Assembly: GCF_900100115.1 (NCBI RefSeq)
Contig: NZ_FNKL01000001.1
Span: 992,001-1,056,000 of the forward strand
Direction of reading: 5' to 3'
Length of the DNA stretch: 64,000 nt
Source of the DNA: Chryseobacterium soldanellicola
GTDB taxonomy: Bacteria > Bacteroidota > Bacteroidia > Flavobacteriales > Weeksellaceae
This document shows positions 32,907 to 42,645 of this stretch, in pieces. Position 1 is the stretch's first letter. Each line of letters begins with the position of its first letter. Both the position numbers and the translations under genes were made by a program. The notes beneath the pieces were generated by a model. That model did not search any database. It was not told the origin of the DNA and was given only the letters and a program-made list of their open reading frames with translations.

Positions 32907-35900
32907 ATGAATTTATCCTTGAAAACACATCTAAAAAGATTTTCGGTTCCAATAAAATTTTTACTGGTTCCCGGACTTTTATATTCTTGTGCAACCTATA
33001 ACGTAAAAAAAGGAAAAAACTTATTTGAAGTAAAAAATTCTGATATAAAATCTGAAAATGACTTTAAAATTTTCTTAATCGGTGATGCAGGAAATCCAAA
33101 CGAACCGCAGTCTAGGCAAACTTTAAATTTACTTAAAAACAAGCTTGATTCCGCTGATCAAAACTCCATGCTTATTTTTCTGGGAGATAATATTTATCCT
33201 TCAGGAATGCCAAAAGAAAAAACTGAAGGCTACGTCTCCGCGAAAGAAAAACTGGAAGAACAGTTGAAAATAGCCCAAAATTTCAAAGGAAAAACATTGG
33301 TTATTCCTGGAAATCATGATTGGTATAATGGTTTGGACGGCTTAAAAGCGCAGGAAGAATTTGTTAAAAATTATTTAGACGATAAAAAAGGATTTCTTCC
33401 AAAAAATTCATGCCCGATTGATGATGTAAACCTTACGAAAGACATCAAATTAATTGTCATTGACTCTGAATGGGCGTTAGTAAACTGGGACGACTACCCC
33501 GGAGTCAATAAGAACTGCACCATTAAAACCCGCGAAGATTTTTTCACTGAATTTAAAGATTTGATTAATAAAAATCAGGGCAAGAAAATTATCGTCGCAT
33601 TACATCATCCTATCATAAGCAGTGGTGTGCATGCAGGTTTTAACTCTGCAAAAGCCCAGCTTTTTCCATTAAAGAGTAAAATACCCGTTCCTGGAGTCGC
33701 AAGCCTGGTGAATGTATTGAGAACCTCATCCGGGGCAAGTCTGGAAGATATAAACAATAAACATTACGCAGATTTTGCGAACAGGCTAAAAAGTATCGTC
33801 CAGGATAAAGAAAATATCATTTTTGTTTCAGGGCACGATCACAACCTGCAATATCACGAAGAAAGAAATATCAGACAAATTATCAGTGGTGCGGGCTCCA
33901 AGGTTGATCCTTCTGCCATTGCTCAGAAAAGTGATTTTTCATACGGTGGAAGTGGTTTTGCCGTTTTAAATCTGAGAAAAGATCAAAGCACTGATGTTGA
34001 ATATTTTTCTACAAAAGACAATAAACTCGAAAAATTGACACAAATTTCCGTAACATCAAAGCCGGATGTATTTGTGAATAATTTTCCGAAATCGTTACCA
34101 ACTACAGTCTCATCTACAATTTATCCTAAAAAACTGACAGAAAAGGGAAAAATTTACAGATGGCTTTGGGGTGAGCATTACAGAAAATATTACGGAATGC
34201 CGATCGAAGCTCCGACAGCCAATATTTCTGAACTTGACGGCGGCTACACTCCATTTCGGGAAGGTGGTGGAAATCAATCAAATAGTTTACGCTTAAAATC
34301 TCAAAACGGGCAGGAATTTGTCATGAGAGGCGTGAAAAAAAGTGCCGTTCGTTTCCTTAACAATATGGCTTTTAAGAAAAGTACATTTGGCAATGAATTA
34401 AATAATACATTCCCGGAAAGATTTTTATTAGATTTTTATACTACCAATCATCCGTTTACTCCATTTTCAGTAAATAATCTAGCTGATAAAGTAAATATTT
34501 TTCACAGCAACCCAAGGTTATTTTATATTCCGAAACAATATGGATTGGGAGAATACAATTCTACCTACGGTGATGAAATGTACATGATCGAAGAACGTTT
34601 TTCTGCAGATCCGAAAACATTACAAGCCCTTGATAATGCAAAAGATATTGTTTCTACGGATGATGTTTTGAAAAATTTTACAAAAAATTACACATATTCT
34701 GTAGACAGAGAATCATATATCAGAGCAAGAATTTTTGATATGCTGATTGGCGACTGGGACCGGCATTCAGATCAATGGAAATGGGCAGAATATGAAGATG
34801 GCAACAAGACAATTTACAAGCCAATCCCAAGAGACAGAGATCAGGCTTTCAGCAAATATGACGGTGCTGCATTTAAAATTATTATGAATATTCCCGCAAT
34901 CCGTCACATGAAAACCTTTAAAGATGATATTAAAAACGTCAAATGGCTGGCAATGGAACCTTATCCTCTGGATCTGGTTTTCCTAAAAGAGTCAACTGAA
35001 GAAGAATGGATCGCACAGGCAAAATATATTCAGGAGCATTTGACGGACCAAGATATTGATGAAGCTTTCAACAATATTCCGAAAGAAGTAAAAGATGAAA
35101 CAATTGCTGACATCCAACGAAAATTAAAAGCCAGAAAAACAAAATTACAAGAATATGCTGTAAGATATTATGACGTTTTGCAGGAAAAAGTTCCGTTAGC
35201 AGGAACCGTAAATCCAGATAAGTTTGTCATTACAAAAAACGGAAATACAGTTAATGTAAAGCAATATAAATTAGATAAAAATAAAGAAAATCCTGAGCTG
35301 GTTTTTGAAAAAACTTATGACGATTCAAAAACAAAAGAGCTTTGGGTATACGGGCTTGAAGACGATGATATTTATGAAGTTTCCGGTAATGGAAGACCAA
35401 AAATGAATATCCGTCTTGTGGGTGGTTATAATAATGACACGTACAATGTTGCCAATGGAAGCAAGATAAAAATTTATGATTTTAAATCTCAAAAAAACAC
35501 CTACAATACCAAAGGGGCAACGAAAAATATTTCAGACGATTATGATATCAATACATACAATTATAAGCATCCGAAATACAGCTATTTTGCGGGATACCCG
35601 AACGCCGATTATAATCCTGATGATGGGGTAATTATTGGGGTTTTGGCGAATTATACCGTTAATAATTTCATAAGAGCACCTTACACTCAAAAACATAGCT
35701 TAAAAGCGAATTTTTATACGGCAACCGGTGGATTTAATTTAGTTTATAAAGGGATTTTCAAGAAAGCGATCTCAGGCTGGGATTTTAATCTGGATGCTTC
35801 GTACACAACGCCGCGTTTTGCAGAAAATTTCTTCGGATTATCCAATGAAAGTTTTTACGATAAAGAGCTTGTAGAAAGAGAATATAACAGAGCAAGAATT

Positions 35901-36623
35901 TCAAAGTTCTATTTTGCACCGGCGATTTCCAGGAAAAGCTGGATGAATTTAGAAAATAAATTACAGCTGACTTTTGAAAATAATAAAGTTCAGAGAAAAG
36001 GAAACCGTTTTGTAGATATTTCTCCTGATGTAAGACCGGAAGTATTCGATAATCAGCAATTTGCAGGAGCCAACTATACTTTTAGCTTTAAAAATTTAGA
36101 CAACAACGCTTTTCCGACTTTGGGAATGGAATTTATGTTAAAAGCTGATTGGAAAGCTAACCTTTCAAATTTTGACAAGAATTTTTTAACCTTAAACGGA
36201 AGACTTACAATTGATCATAGAATTGATAAAAAAGGAAACTTTGTTTTTGCCAATTCAAGCAATGTAATGTGGATCAACAATAACAATTTTGAATTTTACC
36301 AGGCGGCAAGCATTGGCGGAAATAATGGAATGAGGGCTTTCAGAAATGACAGATTCTCAGGAAAATCTTACTTTACAAATAACTCTGAAGTGCGTTGGGA
36401 TTTCGGAAGAGTGAGAAATAATATTGTTCCTGCCAATATGGGAGTTTTGGTTGGCTATGATTTCGGAAGAGTCTGGAATGATGGCGAAAATTCCCAGAAA
36501 TGGCATCAGTCTGTAGGAGCGGGATTTTGGCTAAGCATTGTGGAAATGTTTTCTGCAAGAGTCAATTATTTCTATGGAACAGATGGCGGAAGGCTTTCTG
36601 CCGGCGTAGGAATGACGTTTTAA
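32907..36623 (+). CDS. Lipoprotein phosphoesterase / kinase-like / BamA-barrel fusion
   Basis: A 1238-residue envelope protein. It has a lipoprotein-like signal with Cys at 28 (LLYSC). A calcineurin-type phosphoesterase domain (about 50-365) has GD59-60, GDN93-95, GNHD135-138, HHP233-235 and GHDH309-312. A middle region (about 440-700) has FVMRGVKKS (471-479), GDWDRH (615-620) and IPRDRD (640-645), which resemble the Lys strand, catalytic loop and metal-binding Asp of atypical kinases such as HipA or CotH. From about 890 to the end, strand-rich sequence ends 'LSAGVGMTF', as in BamA/Omp85-type barrels. The first and last domains are confident; the middle one is my reading. The substrate is unknown. 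Confidence 0.75.
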   Translation: MNLSLKTHLKRFSVPIKFLLVPGLLYSCATYNVKKGKNLFEVKNSDIKSENDFKIFLIGDAGNPNEPQSRQTLNLLKNKLDSADQNSMLIFLGDNIYPSGMPKEKTEGYVSAKEKLEEQLKIAQNFKGKTLVIPGNHDWYNGLDGLKAQEEFVKNYLDDKKGFLPKNSCPIDDVNLTKDIKLIVIDSEWALVNWDDYPGVNKNCTIKTREDFFTEFKDLINKNQGKKIIVALHHPIISSGVHAGFNSAKAQLFPLKSKIPVPGVASLVNVLRTSSGASLEDINNKHYADFANRLKSIVQDKENIIFVSGHDHNLQYHEERNIRQIISGAGSKVDPSAIAQKSDFSYGGSGFAVLNLRKDQSTDVEYFSTKDNKLEKLTQISVTSKPDVFVNNFPKSLPTTVSSTIYPKKLTEKGKIYRWLWGEHYRKYYGMPIEAPTANISELDGGYTPFREGGGNQSNSLRLKSQNGQEFVMRGVKKSAVRFLNNMAFKKSTFGNELNNTFPERFLLDFYTTNHPFTPFSVNNLADKVNIFHSNPRLFYIPKQYGLGEYNSTYGDEMYMIEERFSADPKTLQALDNAKDIVSTDDVLKNFTKNYTYSVDRESYIRARIFDMLIGDWDRHSDQWKWAEYEDGNKTIYKPIPRDRDQAFSKYDGAAFKIIMNIPAIRHMKTFKDDIKNVKWLAMEPYPLDLVFLKESTEEEWIAQAKYIQEHLTDQDIDEAFNNIPKEVKDETIADIQRKLKARKTKLQEYAVRYYDVLQEKVPLAGTVNPDKFVITKNGNTVNVKQYKLDKNKENPELVFEKTYDDSKTKELWVYGLEDDDIYEVSGNGRPKMNIRLVGGYNNDTYNVANGSKIKIYDFKSQKNTYNTKGATKNISDDYDINTYNYKHPKYSYFAGYPNADYNPDDGVIIGVLANYTVNNFIRAPYTQKHSLKANFYTATGGFNLVYKGIFKKAISGWDFNLDASYTTPRFAENFFGLSNESFYDKELVEREYNRARISKFYFAPAISRKSWMNLENKLQLTFENNKVQRKGNRFVDISPDVRPEVFDNQQFAGANYTFSFKNLDNNAFPTLGMEFMLKADWKANLSNFDKNFLTLNGRLTIDHRIDKKGNFVFANSSNVMWINNNNFEFYQAASIGGNNGMRAFRNDRFSGKSYFTNNSEVRWDFGRVRNNIVPANMGVLVGYDFGRVWNDGENSQKWHQSVGAGFWLSIVEMFSARVNYFYGTDGGRLSAGVGMTF

Positions 36624-36644
36624 TTAAATTTAAAATTAACTATA

Positions 36645-36682
36645 AATAAAAAACCGCAGAAAAATTTTCTGCGGTTTTTTAT
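36645..36682. terminator. Bidirectional terminator
   Basis: A nearly perfect palindrome with stem ccgcagaaaa/ttttctgcgg (36654-36663 with 36665-36674) is flanked by A runs on the left and T runs on the right. It can therefore stop both the fusion gene (plus strand) and the convergent lipoprotein gene (minus strand). Confidence 0.88.
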
Positions 36683-36696
36683 TTTATATTGCTCAA

Positions 36697-37572
36697 TCAG
36701 AAAGAAAATTTATACACATTTCCTCCCGTACTTTTATCTTTTTCATCAGCGATCAGTAATGTTTTATCATCAAGAAAAACAACCGCTTCTTTTTGAGAAT
36801 TATGGTTTAGTGATATTTTCTGAATTTTAGCATCTTTAAAATCATTTGCTGTAAATCCTGAAAGAACGTGGATATTTTTATGAGTCAGCAATACAATTTT
36901 GTCTTTTGTGCTGTTTATAGTCGCAGAAGTAATTGCAGCATCACTGTAACTTCCCTGAAGCTTCAGTTTTCCGATCAGTTTTGCCTCAAAATCACCCTCT
37001 TTATTAGGAATCTGGAACACTAAAAAAGTACCGTCGAAACCTTTGCTTCTGTTTTTTGTGAAAAGGTAAAAATTTCCATTCATTTCTACAAAAGCTTCAC
37101 AATCATATAGCCAATGCGATTTTTTTGGCGGGAATTCTGTCTGGCCTTCATAATGATATTTTGTCGTCTGAATTACATTAGCCGTCTTTTGAGAAGCATC
37201 TTTTAAGTCTAATTTTAAAATGGCAAGATTCTGTCGGTCATTATCATTATTTCCAAAATCACCGAGATAAATATTCCCTTGAGAATCTGCTGTAATATCT
37301 TCCCAGTCATTATTTTCAGCATTTGCGACAAGCACATCGGAAACCAGTTTTCCCGAGTTATCCAAGCCATAAACCACATTTTTATTTCCCTGATCTTCAA
37401 TCGCCCAAATCGTTTTTTTATCCTGAGACAAAGCTATTCCTGAAACTTCTTTGAGTTTTTTAGGTAAAGAAAATTCTACTTTTAAAGTATCTTCTTTTGA
37501 TTCACTTTGAGTTTTCGGATTGCATCCCATCAATAAAAGTGATGCTGCTGCACAAAAAATATTCATTTTCAT
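36697..37572 (-). CDS. Lipoprotein with SdiA-regulated-like beta-propeller
   Basis: A 291-residue protein with a lipobox (SLLLMGC, Cys at 17) and repeated propeller-like segments: 'LKEVSGIALSQDKKTIWAIEDQGN', 'NDWEDITADSQGNIYLGDFGNN' and 'KEAVVFLDDKTLLIADE'. The 'E(V/D)SG(I/L)' and 'WE(D/G)IT' signatures fit the SdiA-regulated / YncE-like group. It is probably an outer-membrane lipoprotein facing the periplasm; ligand unknown. Its start overlaps the mazG stop by 4 bases, so the two are translationally coupled although functionally unrelated. Confidence 0.75.
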   Translation of the reverse strand: MKMNIFCAAASLLLMGCNPKTQSESKEDTLKVEFSLPKKLKEVSGIALSQDKKTIWAIEDQGNKNVVYGLDNSGKLVSDVLVANAENNDWEDITADSQGNIYLGDFGNNDNDRQNLAILKLDLKDASQKTANVIQTTKYHYEGQTEFPPKKSHWLYDCEAFVEMNGNFYLFTKNRSKGFDGTFLVFQIPNKEGDFEAKLIGKLKLQGSYSDAAITSATINSTKDKIVLLTHKNIHVLSGFTANDFKDAKIQKISLNHNSQKEAVVFLDDKTLLIADEKDKSTGGNVYKFSF

Positions 37573-38345
37573 TGGTTATTATTTATTAGTTTAGCTTTTT
37601 CCCAAAGTACATCCATTTCTTCTAAAGACATATCTGCAAGCTTTAAATTTTCATCAGAGGCCAAATTTTCCATTTTCTGGAATCTTGAAATAAATTTCAA
37701 ATTGGTTCTTTCCAATGCTGAATCAGGATTAATTCCTAAAATTCTTGCATAATTGATTAACGAAAAAAATACATCTCCCAGTTCCAGTTCTTTTTTATCC
37801 AAATCAGTTTCCGCATGGAATTCCTGAATTTCTTCATCCACTTTTTTCCAGGCATCTTCGGAATTATTAAATTCAAAACCAATTCCTTTTACTTTATCCT
37901 GAATTCTGTAGGCTTTCACCAAGCTCGGCAAACTTTTCGGAACACCACCCAAAATGGACTTATTTCCTTCCTTCAGCTTTAATTTTTCCCAATTTTGCTT
38001 TACTTCTTCTTCATTTTTCACTTCTACATCACCATAAATATGAGGGTGACGGAAAATTAATTTTTCATTCAAAGAATTAATAACATCTGCAATATCAAAA
38101 CTTTCCTTTTCCGAACCAATTTTAGCATAAAAAACCAAATGAAGCAGAACATCACCCAATTCTTTCTTAATCTCCTGTAAATCACCCTGCAAAATGGCAT
38201 CGGAAAGTTCATATGTTTCTTCAAGCGTCAAATGGCGAAGCGATTCCAACGTCTGTTTCTGATCCCACGGGCATTTTTCGCGCAAATCATCCATAATGTC
38301 TAATAATCTTCCGAAAGCTTCTAGTTTTTCCTGTCTGGTATTCAT
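37569..38345 (-). CDS. mazG: Nucleoside triphosphate pyrophosphohydrolase
   Basis: A 258-residue two-domain MazG enzyme that hydrolyses (d)NTPs, including damaged ones, to monophosphates and pyrophosphate. The N-terminal domain shows 'CPWDQKQTLESLRHLTLEETYEL' and 'ELGDVLLHLVF'; the C-terminal domain shows 'VDEEIQEF' and 'ELGDVFFSLINYARILGI', with the EExxE and ExxD metal-site patterns. Length is typical. It heads a two-gene minus-strand unit with the lipoprotein. Confidence 0.94.
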   Translation of the reverse strand: MNTRQEKLEAFGRLLDIMDDLREKCPWDQKQTLESLRHLTLEETYELSDAILQGDLQEIKKELGDVLLHLVFYAKIGSEKESFDIADVINSLNEKLIFRHPHIYGDVEVKNEEEVKQNWEKLKLKEGNKSILGGVPKSLPSLVKAYRIQDKVKGIGFEFNNSEDAWKKVDEEIQEFHAETDLDKKELELGDVFFSLINYARILGINPDSALERTNLKFISRFQKMENLASDENLKLADMSLEEMDVLWEKAKLINNNQ

Positions 38346-38681
38346 AAGTAATTGGGAATTCTAAGTAATACAAATTTAAGGTAAATCTTTATTAATATAA
38401 TGTTCTTTTGTCTTGAAACAAAAGAACCAAAAGTTCAAGACTTGGAAACTTACGCTAAAAATAAATTCTGTTCTCTAAAAATTCTAAAACTCGTACGGAT
38501 TTGCTCATGTTTATTCATTTCAAATTTTGTCCCGCACTCAAACAGTAGAATTTTCTTAACGTTCACATAATTTATTTTCTTAACGCTTCATTTTCCTATG
38601 TCGTTTTTAAATTATTGAAAACAAAAAACCTTGTCAAGAAAACTCTCAACAAGGCTTTATTTTTAAAATTAAATGGATGAA
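38346..38681. other. 336-base intergenic region with a dispersed-type hairpin
   Basis: It holds a hairpin, ttcttttgt (38403-38411) with acaaaagaa (38418-38426), loop cttgaa, followed by a second ttcaag that can compete with the loop. About 190 bases of AT-rich non-coding sequence come next, including two similar 'ttcttaacg' segments (near 38552 and 38576), and finally the terminator of the DUF5606 gene. I see no coding frame. Confidence 0.6.
38622..38662 (-). terminator. Terminator of the DUF5606 gene
   Basis: On the minus strand, ccttgt/acaagg arms (38649-38654 with 38629-38634) enclose a 14-base loop and are followed by a T run (the A run at 38622-38628 on the plus strand). It lies about 20 bases beyond the stop codon. 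Confidence 0.75.
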
Positions 38682-39242
38682 TTATCCCATTTTTCTGTGT
38701 GTGCTTTTTGTAGCTGCTTTTGCGCCGGATGAAGCTTTCGCTTTCGGAGATGCAGGTTTATCAGCCTTTGGAGCTGCTTTTTTTGGAGCTTCCTTATCTG
38801 TTAAAGTCACTTCACCTGTTACAGGATCTAATGTTTCAGGCTCAGCCTTTACAAAGCTTTCCGGGGTAATATATCCTGCTTTTTGCAAAATATTGTACCA
38901 TTGAGCTAATTTTTTGATATCAGAAGCATATACTCTTTCTGTATCGTAGTTTGGAAGAGATGCCGTCATGAATTCCTTCAGCTCGGCGTCAGAAGATTTG
39001 TGAGAAATCGTTTCCTTATAATCATGATTTTTAGCAATACTTTCAAAAACTTCAAACAAAGGAACTTCTTTATCAACCGTAAACATCGCGATATTGTCTA
39101 ACAAACTCACCTGGCTTGAATTTCCAATGCTTACTTTTTTCTTGCTTGTAACATCTTCAATAATAAATCCGTTTCTTAATTGAGAAACTAATTTGTAAAG
39201 TCCTGGTTTTCCAGAAATTGAAATTATTTTTTCTAACAGCAT
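38682..39242 (-). CDS. DUF5606 domain protein
   Basis: A 186-residue Bacteroidetes-conserved protein of unknown function. Residues 1-130 form the DUF5606 region (start 'LEKIISISGKPGLYKLVSQ', then 'GFIIEDV', 'NIAMFTVDKEVPL..VF' and 'VYASDIKKLAQWYNIL'), perhaps a small beta-rich domain plus helices. The last about 45 residues are an Ala/Lys/Pro-rich basic tail (KKAAPKADKPASPKAKAS), which could bind nucleic acid or the ribosome. It is downstream of def, in the same orientation, as is usual in flavobacteria. Confidence 0.85.
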   Translation of the reverse strand: MLLEKIISISGKPGLYKLVSQLRNGFIIEDVTSKKKVSIGNSSQVSLLDNIAMFTVDKEVPLFEVFESIAKNHDYKETISHKSSDAELKEFMTASLPNYDTERVYASDIKKLAQWYNILQKAGYITPESFVKAEPETLDPVTGEVTLTDKEAPKKAAPKADKPASPKAKASSGAKAATKSTHRKMG

Positions 39243-39315
39243 AATTTTATTTTTTTAATTTCTGCAATCAGCTCGAAGCTTTTTGCTGTATATATTATTT
39301 TTTGTTTTTAATTAA

Positions 39316-39888
39316 TTATTTCGGAAATCTCATTTTATAGCTAATGCTTACTTCACCCTGAGAGATTTTCGTTAATTTACCTTTCACCAGTTTTTTCTTT
39401 AAAGCACTTAAATGATCGGTAAACAGCGTTCCTTCGATATGATCATATTCATGTTGAATTACGCGGGCTCTAATATCGGAAAAAGTTTCCGTATGCTTAA
39501 CGAAATTTTCATCATAATATTCGATAAGGATCGTACTTTTCCTTTTAACGTCTTCTCTTACGTCAGGAATTGAAAGGCATCCTTCGTTAAATTTCCACTC
39601 TTCACCGGATTCTTCAAGAATTTTAGCATTGATGAAAACTTTTTTAAAGTCGATCAATTCATCCTTAATATCCTCATAATCTTCATCTTCCGCAAGAGGT
39701 GATACGTCAATTATAAACAGACGGATATCAAGGCCGATTTGTGGTGCAGCCAATCCTATGCCATTTGCACTGTTCATGGTTTCAAACATATTATCTATCA
39801 ACTCTTGTAAATCGGGATAATCTTTGTCTATTTCTTTGCCTACTTTTCTCAAAACAGGATCCCCAAAGGCTCTTATCGGTAAAATCAT
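39316..39888 (-). CDS. def: Peptide deformylase
   Basis: A 190-residue metalloenzyme that removes the N-formyl group from new proteins. The three motifs are complete: GIGLAAPQIG (43-52), EGCLS with metal ligand C104, and QHEYDH with H146, catalytic E147 and H150. Length is normal. It overlaps ruvX by 4 bases and lies upstream of the DUF5606 gene. Confidence 0.96.
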   Translation of the reverse strand: MILPIRAFGDPVLRKVGKEIDKDYPDLQELIDNMFETMNSANGIGLAAPQIGLDIRLFIIDVSPLAEDEDYEDIKDELIDFKKVFINAKILEESGEEWKFNEGCLSIPDVREDVKRKSTILIEYYDENFVKHTETFSDIRARVIQHEYDHIEGTLFTDHLSALKKKLVKGKLTKISQGEVSISYKMRFPK

Positions 39889-40301
39889 CTTGTTCTTTGT
39901 TCTAAAAAATTCTGCAATATGATGGTTGCACTTACTTTATCTATTAATCCTTTTTCTTGTCTTTGCTTTTTGTTTTTTCCGCTTTGGGAAATAAAAAACG
40001 AAGCCATTTTGGACGTAAATCTCTCATCTAAACGATGCACCTGAATAGCCGGAAACTCTTTTTTAAATATTTCTATAAATTTTAAAATATCGGTTTCCAC
40101 TTCAGAAATATTTCCTCTTAAATCTACGGGAAGCCCCACCACTACTTCATCAACTTTGTTTTCGGTGAAATATTTTTTTAAAAATTCCATCAAAACGGGA
40201 GTCTGTACCGTATCAAGACCGCTCGCAATGATCTGCATATCATCTGTTGCAGCAATGCCACAACGCGCCTTTCCATAGTCTATTGCAATGATCTGTCCCA
40301 T
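39885..40301 (-). CDS. ruvX: Holliday-junction resolvase-like / pre-16S rRNA nuclease
   Basis: A 138-residue RNase H-fold protein of the YqgF/RuvX family. 'AIDYGKARCGIA' carries the first acidic residue (D8), 'VVGLP...G' the central motif, and 'RLDERFTSKMA' the third. E. coli YqgF processes the 16S rRNA 5' end; a Holliday-junction role was the older proposal. It is first in a three-gene minus-strand group with def and DUF5606, which suits a translation-related function. Confidence 0.9.
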   Translation of the reverse strand: MGQIIAIDYGKARCGIAATDDMQIIASGLDTVQTPVLMEFLKKYFTENKVDEVVVGLPVDLRGNISEVETDILKFIEIFKKEFPAIQVHRLDERFTSKMASFFISQSGKNKKQRQEKGLIDKVSATIILQNFLEQRTR

Positions 40302-40415
40302 AAGTCTGCAAATTTAAGAAAAATTAGTCATTTTATCCGTAACACAGTTTTTTTTATAAATCATGTTTTATTCCATTATTTTTTTTATAATTTTAATCTT
40401 CCAAAACCGAAAAAT

Positions 40416-40892
40416 ATGAAGAAACTCATCCTCGTAAGACATGCAAAAAGCGACTGGCCGGAAGAAACCGAAGATTTCGACAGACCACTGGCGGACAAGG
40501 GGTTGCAGGACGCGATGAACATGTCCAGATTTTTAAAAAACAATGATATTTCGATTGATTATCTTGTGTCGAGCCCGGCGGTTCGCGCCTTGAATACGTG
40601 CAAAATTTTTAACCAGACCTATCAGCTTAATTTTATAACTGATGAAAAATTGTATAATCCCTCGGAAAGAAATTTTGAATCTGTAATTTACGACCTGGAT
40701 GACAGCCATGATTCTGTAGCTTTTTTTTCACATAATAACGGAATTTCAAATTTTGCGAATTCCATTTCTGAAGATATTTTTCATTTTCCAACTTGCGGTG
40801 TGGCTGGTTTTGAAATAAACTGCGATTCTTGGGCTGAGTTTGATGGTGCCGAGAAAAAGCTTTTATTCTTTTATGAACCCGGAAAAATTTAA
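40416..40892 (+). CDS. SixA-like histidine phosphatase
   Basis: A 158-residue histidine-phosphatase-superfamily protein. The catalytic RHG-type motif is at the N-terminus (LILVRHAKSDW, His at 9), followed by 'FDRPLADKGLQDA', 'SSPAVRALNTC' and 'FFSHNNGISNF' with the second active-site His. SixA dephosphorylates phosphohistidine of phosphotransfer proteins in E. coli; the substrate here is unknown. It is a single gene between divergent ruvX and a convergent beta-lactamase-like gene. Confidence 0.85.
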   Translation: MKKLILVRHAKSDWPEETEDFDRPLADKGLQDAMNMSRFLKNNDISIDYLVSSPAVRALNTCKIFNQTYQLNFITDEKLYNPSERNFESVIYDLDDSHDSVAFFSHNNGISNFANSISEDIFHFPTCGVAGFEINCDSWAEFDGAEKKLLFFYEPGKI

Positions 40893-41030
40893 GCTATTAT
40901 AAAAATTTATTATTGAATTATCTCTCATATCGAAATAGCGAGAATCTAAAGAATTTTTGCGGAATTGTTATATGTATGCGTAAAATTTAGCTAAATAAGT
41001 TTTAGCTAAAGCCAGTCTAGTCTGTAAATA

Positions 41031-41058
41031 AAAAAACGGGCTAAAGCCCGTTTCTATT
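41031..41058. terminator. Terminator between SixA-like and serine hydrolase genes
   Basis: An acgggct/agcccgt stem (41036-41042 with 41045-41051) is flanked by an A run on the left and TTT on the right. It can serve both convergent genes. Just upstream, 'tagctaa' occurs twice (near 40988 and 41003). Confidence 0.75.
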
Positions 41059-41094
41059 GATAAAAGTGAATTTTATACGTTATGCAGTTGCTAT

Positions 41095-42645
41095 TCAAAA
41101 ATTTATTTTTCTTCTCAAATCAAGATCATCAAAATCAAAGCTAAAATCCGTGACATCAGAAATTGGTTTTAATTTTGCAGATTCTGCTTTTCCGTTTTCA
41201 TCATAATTAAAAATAATGTAAGCATCGGCGTCATAGCTTCTGTCGTCCCATTTGATGATAAAAGAGTTATTTGAATATGGCAGCAAGTCACCTTTTAGCC
41301 TTGGGGAATTTTTGCAAGAAATTCTGTACAAATTTACCTGTTGAGAAATTTCTACATCACCAAACCAAATATCATTGTAAGTTCCTATGAATTGCTCTGC
41401 TTTGGGTTGAAGATTTTTTTCTTTTTTAAAAGCTTCAGATTTTGCAAAAGCTTCTTTCTTTTGCTTATTAAATCCTTCTTCCATTTTTGAAATTCTTTCA
41501 CTGTAAGTTTTCAGCCAGTTTCTGTCAGCAATGCCCAGATAAGAATCTTTTATCGTATTTGTAATCGTGTTGAAAGCCGCCCCAGACTGTTGATTCGTGA
41601 GAACCACAATTCCTAATTTTATATCAGGAATCAGTGTAAACTGAGTGACAGTTCCTATTAAACCACCTGTATGCTGAATTTGTTTGTGACCTTTAACATC
41701 ACTTAAAAACCAACCCATTCCGTATCCATAAAAACTCGTGTCATAAGGACTTTTCGGCGCTATTCCACTTGGAATCTGTAAACTCCAAAGCTGTTGGATA
41801 CTTTTGTCCGAGACCAGTTTTTTACCGTCTTTCGTGGTGAAATTATTTAACAAAAATTCTGCCCACGTCGTCATGTCTTTAATGTTGCTCATAATTCCTC
41901 CGGCAGCGTTGGCGGTTTCGTTCCAGTCGTGAGGAACGGCGATTGCTTTTCCGTCTACAGGAGCGTGTGCATCGATTTTATTGGTCACAGCCTTTGCTCT
42001 GTTGTAGCTTCCGAAACTTGAGGTCATTCCGACAGGCTTCATAATTCTCTGTTCGATAAAATCTGCCCAGCTCAATCCCGAAATTCTATGAATCACTTCT
42101 CCCGCAATGATAAACATGATATTATTATAATCTAAGGTCGTTCTGAAAGGGTTTTCCGGTTTTAAATATCTCACATTGTGAACAATATCATTTACTGTCA
42201 AATTTCCGCCTTCAGGAAAGAACATCAAATCTCCTTGTCCCAAACCCAATCCTGCCCGGTGAGTCACCAAATCTTTAATCGTAACATTTTGAGAAACATA
42301 CGGATCATACATTTGAAATTCAGGGATGTATTTTGAAACTTTATCGTCCCAATTCAATTTTCCTTCATCTGCTAAAATTGCTAATGCTGTACATGTAAAA
42401 CCTTTTGAATTCGATGCAATTCCGACCAAAGTATTGTCGTCCATCGGTTGTTTTGTGGTTAAAGAACGTACGCCAAACCCTTTAGAATAAATTAATTTAC
42501 CATCTTTGATAACTCCGACAGACATTCCCGGAACATCGAAAGTTTTCAAGGTATTCTGGATTAGCTCGTCCAGCTTTTTTTCTTCTACCTGCGCAAAAGA
42601 GATCAGAGAGAAAAGAATAAAGAACAAAGAAAAGTTATGCTTCAT
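41095..42645 (-). CDS. Class C beta-lactamase-fold serine hydrolase
   Basis: A 516-residue secreted protein with a signal peptide (MKHNFSLFFILFSLISFA-Q). The beta-lactamase/transpeptidase-like domain (about 25-370) has the SxxK motif in 'GIASNSKGF', the YxN motif in 'LDYNNIMF' and the HTG motif in 'IQHTGGLIG'. A C-terminal lipocalin-like DUF3471-type domain (about 410-516) follows. Such proteins are esterases or D-amino-acid peptidases more often than resistance enzymes. I start at the ATG at 42643-42645, not the in-frame one 18 bases earlier, because the signal peptide begins there. Confidence 0.88.
   Translation of the reverse strand: MKHNFSLFFILFSLISFAQVEEKKLDELIQNTLKTFDVPGMSVGVIKDGKLIYSKGFGVRSLTTKQPMDDNTLVGIASNSKGFTCTALAILADEGKLNWDDKVSKYIPEFQMYDPYVSQNVTIKDLVTHRAGLGLGQGDLMFFPEGGNLTVNDIVHNVRYLKPENPFRTTLDYNNIMFIIAGEVIHRISGLSWADFIEQRIMKPVGMTSSFGSYNRAKAVTNKIDAHAPVDGKAIAVPHDWNETANAAGGIMSNIKDMTTWAEFLLNNFTTKDGKKLVSDKSIQQLWSLQIPSGIAPKSPYDTSFYGYGMGWFLSDVKGHKQIQHTGGLIGTVTQFTLIPDIKLGIVVLTNQQSGAAFNTITNTIKDSYLGIADRNWLKTYSERISKMEEGFNKQKKEAFAKSEAFKKEKNLQPKAEQFIGTYNDIWFGDVEISQQVNLYRISCKNSPRLKGDLLPYSNNSFIIKWDDRSYDADAYIIFNYDENGKAESAKLKPISDVTDFSFDFDDLDLRRKINF

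Noticed and set aside
41095..42645. Beta-lactamase resistance gene
   Set aside because: The class C fold is clear, but the extra C-terminal domain and the motif context are those of general serine hydrolases; no evidence for drug resistance.
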